Assembly (NCBI GenBank): GCA_024762735.1
Contig: JANTGU010000015.1
Location: forward strand, 1-17,360
Length of the DNA: 17,360 nt
Reading direction: 5' to 3'
Origin: Bacteroidales bacterium
Lineage (GTDB): Bacteria > Bacteroidota > Bacteroidia > Bacteroidales > F082
Below are positions 14,990-17,360 of the stretch, piece by piece. The translations under genes were made by a program, and so were the position numbers. Under the pieces are notes generated by a model, which worked only from the letters and a program-made list of their open reading frames with translations, was not told the DNA's origin and did not search any database. Within the stretch, counting starts at the first letter, position 1, and every line of letters begins with the position of its first letter.

Positions 14990-16783
14990 ATGAGTTTTTT
15001 CGATTTACAAGGAACACTTAAGCCTCTTACCGCGCTGAAACAGTTCGGTAAAAAGCCTCATACCTTAAAAGATATCCCTTGGAAAAAACGTGAAGCCTCC
15101 GACAACTACAGAGGTTTGCACTTTAACGATATTGACGAGTGTATAGGTTGTGGTAACTGTTCTACGATATGCCAGAACGCGGCCATCGACATGATACACC
15201 TCGAAGGCGTTGAAGGTAAAAAAGGTGACTCTGGATTGCGTCCTCGCGTTGACAATGGCCGCTGTTGCTGGTGTGCTCTTTGTGTGGAAGTCTGCCCAAC
15301 TGGCAGCCTAAGCCTTACCAAAGATTATATTTACGTTACCGAAGATCCCGACGCGTTTTTGTGGACTCCCGGGATAAGCAACCCTGATGGTGAAGAGCGC
15401 AAATCGTATGTAAGTACACATGAATTGTCGCTGAACCACTTTAATCGTATTCCCATGCCTGAACTGGAAGGTAAGGAGCGTATTAAATCGTTTGCCGAGG
15501 TGGTATTGGGCTACAACGAAGAGCAAGCTCGCGAAGAGGCATCACGCTGTATCAGCTGTGGTATCTGTACCGAAGTTTGTCCTGATCACATGCACATTCC
15601 GGAATACATTAATGCCATTGCTGCCGGTGACGATAAAGAAGCCGTTAAAATTATTTATGACAACAACCCGTTGCCGGAGATGTGTGGTAAAGTTTGTACC
15701 CGTCGTTGTGAAGATGTTTGTGCCATTGCCACCCGTGGAGATTCCGTGGCTATTCGCTGGCTGAAACGTTATGCTACAGAAACTGCGGCTACTGCTGACA
15801 TCACACACGAGATTGTTAATCCTGAAATCAGAGAAGCCAATGGTAAAACGGTGGGTATTATCGGAGCAGGTCCTTCAGGCCTTACAGCTGCGTATTACCT
15901 GGCATTGCGTGGTTACGACGTAACCATTTACGAAGCCAGTGCCAAAGCCGGTGGTGCTACCATGTATGGTATTCCAAAATATCGTCTACCCATCGAGAGT
16001 TTGGAAAAACAGATTGGTTATATCCAAAGTATTGGTGTTAAAATTAAATTCAATACCAAGGTTGGAAAAGACATCTCCTTTAAAGAGATTTATGATAAAT
16101 ACGACTCTGTATTCATGGGCGTTGGATTCCCCGATGCATGGCCACTGGGTGTGGATGGTGATGATGCCGAAGGCTCCATGCAGGCATTCCGTTACCTCTA
16201 CATGATTAATTCAGGTGAAAAAGTGGATATTGGCGATAAAGTGGTAGTTGTTGGTGGAGGTAATGTGGCCATTGATGCTGCCAGGGTTTCACGTCGTTTT
16301 GGTGCCGAGGTTACCATTCTTTACCGTCGTCGTGTCGAAGACATGCCGGCTGACTGGGAAGAGATTGAAGGTGCCGAAGATGAAGGCATCCATATCATCC
16401 CACAAGGTATCCCAACCAAGATTCATAAAGATGAAAAAGGTCATGTGAAAGCCATTGAATACCTGAAAGCCGAGATGGTTGCCGATGACAAAGGCGGACG
16501 TCCTCGTCCGGTTGCCATCGAAGGTAGCGAAACCGTGCTTGAAGCTACAGCTGTAATGGCTGCTATTGGTCAGATGGGTGACTACAGCTTCCTCCCCAAA
16601 GAGTTTGAAGAAAAGATTACCATCGAAAGAGGTCGGTTTGTTGTTAACGAAAAACAGCAAACAGGCGATCCTAAAGTATTTGCCGGTGGCGATGCCGTTA
16701 ACCGTACCGCTGATGCTATTTCAGCTATCGCCGATGGTTTCCGCGCTTGCAAAGCCATCGATGAATATCTGAGTGGAAAATAA
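14990..16783 (+). CDS. MbxN-like 2x[4Fe-4S] domain fused to GltD/NfnB-type NAD(P)H flavoprotein
   Basis: A 597-residue soluble protein, probably the electron-input/output subunit. Residues 45-110 form a NuoI/MbxN-like ferredoxin domain with CIGCGNCSTIC (Cys51/54/57/61, followed by Gln rather than Pro) and CCWCALCVEVCP (Cys92/95/98/102, plus an extra Cys93). A linker (about 115-165) leads to a GltD-type N-terminal domain with CISCGICTEVCP (187/190/193/197) and CGKVCTRRCEDVC (232/236/240/244). The FAD-binding Rossmann motif GIIGAGPSGLTAA is at 289-301, the NAD(P)H-binding motif VVVGGGNVAID at 419-429 is followed by LYRRR (444-448), typical of NADPH-preferring members, and the second FAD contact FAGGDAV is at 564-570. 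The relatives are GltD, NfnB/SudA and dihydropyrimidine dehydrogenase. No glutamate synthase large subunit is nearby, so a GltD role is unlikely. Inference: it passes electrons between NAD(P)H and the Mbx-like complex. Confidence 0.93.
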   Translation: MSFFDLQGTLKPLTALKQFGKKPHTLKDIPWKKREASDNYRGLHFNDIDECIGCGNCSTICQNAAIDMIHLEGVEGKKGDSGLRPRVDNGRCCWCALCVEVCPTGSLSLTKDYIYVTEDPDAFLWTPGISNPDGEERKSYVSTHELSLNHFNRIPMPELEGKERIKSFAEVVLGYNEEQAREEASRCISCGICTEVCPDHMHIPEYINAIAAGDDKEAVKIIYDNNPLPEMCGKVCTRRCEDVCAIATRGDSVAIRWLKRYATETAATADITHEIVNPEIREANGKTVGIIGAGPSGLTAAYYLALRGYDVTIYEASAKAGGATMYGIPKYRLPIESLEKQIGYIQSIGVKIKFNTKVGKDISFKEIYDKYDSVFMGVGFPDAWPLGVDGDDAEGSMQAFRYLYMINSGEKVDIGDKVVVVGGGNVAIDAARVSRRFGAEVTILYRRRVEDMPADWEEIEGAEDEGIHIIPQGIPTKIHKDEKGHVKAIEYLKAEMVADDKGGRPRPVAIEGSETVLEATAVMAAIGQMGDYSFLPKEFEEKITIERGRFVVNEKQQTGDPKVFAGGDAVNRTADAISAIADGFRACKAIDEYLSGK

Positions 16784-16793
16784 TAGCGCAACT

Positions 16794-16971
16794 AACTTTC
16801 CCAAAGTTCCAAACTTCGCAACTTTCCCAAAGTTCCAAACTTTGGGAAAGTTTAGTTTAAGTTCCAAACTTTGGGAAAGTTTAGTTTAAGTTCCAAACTT
16901 TGGGAAAGTTTAGTTTTAAGTTCCAAACTTTAGGAAAGTTTAGTTTTATTTTCCAAACTTTGAAAAAGTTG
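16794..16971. repeat. REP-like palindrome array
   Basis: Two palindromes AACTTTCCCAAAGTT (16794-16808 and 16820-16834, period 26) are followed by five direct units of 29-30 bp starting at 16832, 16861, 16890, 16920 and 16950. Each unit is GTTCC plus the palindrome AAACTTTGGGAAAGTTT plus a TAGTTT(T)AA spacer. The palindromes lie at 16837-16853, 16866-16882, 16895-16911, 16925-16941 (GGG changed to AGG) and 16955-16971 (degenerate, GAA and a lost end). The CCC units are the reverse complement of the GGG units, so the array contains both orientations, as in bacterial BIMEs. It sits directly 5' of a RAYT-type transposase gene. A small extra stem, GCTTT/AAAGC, follows at about 16983-16997. Confidence 0.9.
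16820..16852. terminator. Possible bidirectional terminator formed by head-to-head REP units
   Basis: AACTTTCCCAAAGTT (16820-16834) and AACTTTGGGAAAGTT (16838-16852) are exact reverse complements separated by 3 bp. The transcript could form a 15-bp stem 36 bp after the operon stop codon. The flanks are moderately T-rich (TAGTTTAAGTT) but lack a classic U tract. It could end or protect the operon mRNA. The call rests on structure and position only. Confidence 0.35.
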
Positions 16972-17004
16972 CTTACCTTTAGGCTTTAGAAAAAAGCTAA
17001 CAAA

Positions 17005-17360
17005 ATGGAACCGTTGCTGCCCGGTCGAAAGTACCATATTTACAATCATGTAATTGGTAACGAGGTGCTTTTTAAAGAAGAAAAGAACTATTATTACTTC
17101 CTTGAAAAATATAAAAAACACATCACCCCTGTGGCTGAGGCCTTTGCGTACTGCTTAATGCCCAATCATTTTCATGTTGTTGTACAGATTAAAGAGGAAA
17201 AAGAGATTGTTCCTTTGCTAAAAAAATTATCAACAGAAAAGTTTAATACTCTTGGTCAACCAATTGAAAAAGAAAATTTTATCGCACTGTTTGTAAGCAA
17301 GCAATTTTCAAATTTATTTAGTTCCTATGCTCAGGCCTATAATAAAATGTACAACAGAAT
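17005..17360 (+). CDS. IS200-like / REP-associated (RAYT) HUH transposase, 3' end missing
   Basis: Open frame from ATG 17005 to the window edge (118 residues visible, no stop). It begins MEPLLPGRKYHIYNHVIGNE, the N-terminus typical of Bacteroidota Y1-transposase/RAYT proteins. It contains the HUH metal-binding motif as LMPNHFHVVV, with His55 and His57. The motif FSNLFSSYAQAYNKMYNR at the right edge is the helix that in this family precedes R-x-G-x-L-F. The catalytic tyrosine cannot be assigned with certainty from the fragment. Such proteins nick single-stranded DNA at hairpins and are thought to spread REP palindromes. The palindrome array immediately upstream fits this. A near-consensus -7 box, TACCTTTA (16974-16981, one mismatch to TAnnTTTG), could drive it. 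Whether the gene is intact beyond the window is unknown. Confidence 0.88.
   Translation, partial: MEPLLPGRKYHIYNHVIGNEVLFKEEKNYYYFLEKYKKHITPVAEAFAYCLMPNHFHVVVQIKEEKEIVPLLKKLSTEKFNTLGQPIEKENFIALFVSKQFSNLFSSYAQAYNKMYNR

Larger units (their letters stand above)
4821..16783 (+). other. Fourteen-gene Mbx/MBS-like energy-converting complex operon
   Basis: All fourteen genes run on one strand. The gaps are: 17 bp after the flavoprotein; overlaps of 1, 4, 4, 4, 8 and 7 bp across the Mrp-type genes; then gaps of 12, 14, 13, 21, 2 and finally 107 bp. The order after the leading flavoprotein (MrpE, F, G, DUF4040, MrpA-tail/MrpB, C, D, NuoL-, H-, B-, C-, D-, I-like) is, from memory, that of mbxABCDFGHH'MJKLN of Pyrococcus furiosus. 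There are no NuoE/F/G, NuoA/J or hydrogenase-maturation genes in the window. The operon should encode a soluble redox arm on a membrane arm with two antiporter-like subunits plus Mrp-type small subunits. Confidence 0.85.

Noticed and set aside
14990..16783. Glutamate synthase small subunit (gltD)
   Set aside because: An extra N-terminal two-cluster ferredoxin domain is present, no large-subunit gene is nearby, and it lies at the end of the Mbx-like operon.
16794..16971. CRISPR array
   Set aside because: The 29-30 bp period is due to back-to-back palindromic units. There are no unique spacers and no cas genes.

Overview
This window looks like chromosomal DNA of an anaerobic or facultatively anaerobic member of the Bacteroidota. 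The evidence is a periplasmic-propeller sensor kinase of the type abundant in that phylum, TAnnTTTG-type -7 promoter boxes, weak or absent Shine-Dalgarno sequences before most starts, and a Bacteroidota-style REP-associated transposase. The genus cannot be named from the sequence. All convincing genes are on the + strand.

Layout: (1) 1-1076, the 3' part of a CLC chloride channel/antiporter with two C-terminal CBS domains, cut by the left edge. (2) 1195-4467, a secreted/membrane beta-propeller sensor histidine kinase that lacks the receiver and AraC parts of the usual hybrid regulators. (3) 4468-4820, an AT-rich noncoding stretch that carries the probable operon promoter. (4) 4821-16783, a compact 14-gene operon. 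(5) 16784-17004, an array of REP-like palindromes. (6) 17005-17360, the 5' part of an IS200-like/RAYT HUH transposase, cut by the right edge.

The operon is the core of the window. After a leading dihydroorotate-dehydrogenase-like flavoprotein come thirteen genes in the order Mrp-E, -F, -G, DUF4040 (MbhD-like), MrpA-tail+MrpB, Mrp-C, Mrp-D, NuoL-like, NuoH-like, NuoB-like, NuoC-like, NuoD-like, and a two-[4Fe-4S] N subunit. As I remember it, this is the order of the archaeal MBX/MBS complex (mbxABCDFGHH'MJKLN), the sulfane-sulfur-reducing relative of membrane-bound hydrogenase MBH and complex I. The cofactor residues agree. The large subunit keeps only the N-terminal CxxC pair of the [NiFe] site and ends in C-A-P-E-I-E-R. 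The NuoB-like subunit has only three cysteines, which would suit a site-differentiated proximal cluster. The complex therefore should not be a hydrogenase or a canonical quinone-reducing complex I.

The most unusual part is the last gene. The N subunit is fused to a GltD/NfnB-type FAD- and NAD(P)H-binding flavoprotein, giving a 597-residue protein with four predicted [4Fe-4S] sites. Inference: the complex exchanges electrons between NAD(P)H and ferredoxin or a sulfur substrate at the cytoplasmic arm and couples this to Na+/H+ movement through the Mrp-like membrane arm, a possible alternative to Rnf. Gene symbols follow Mrp names where a subunit is clearly Mrp-type and Mbx names for the hydrogenase/complex-I-like subunits.
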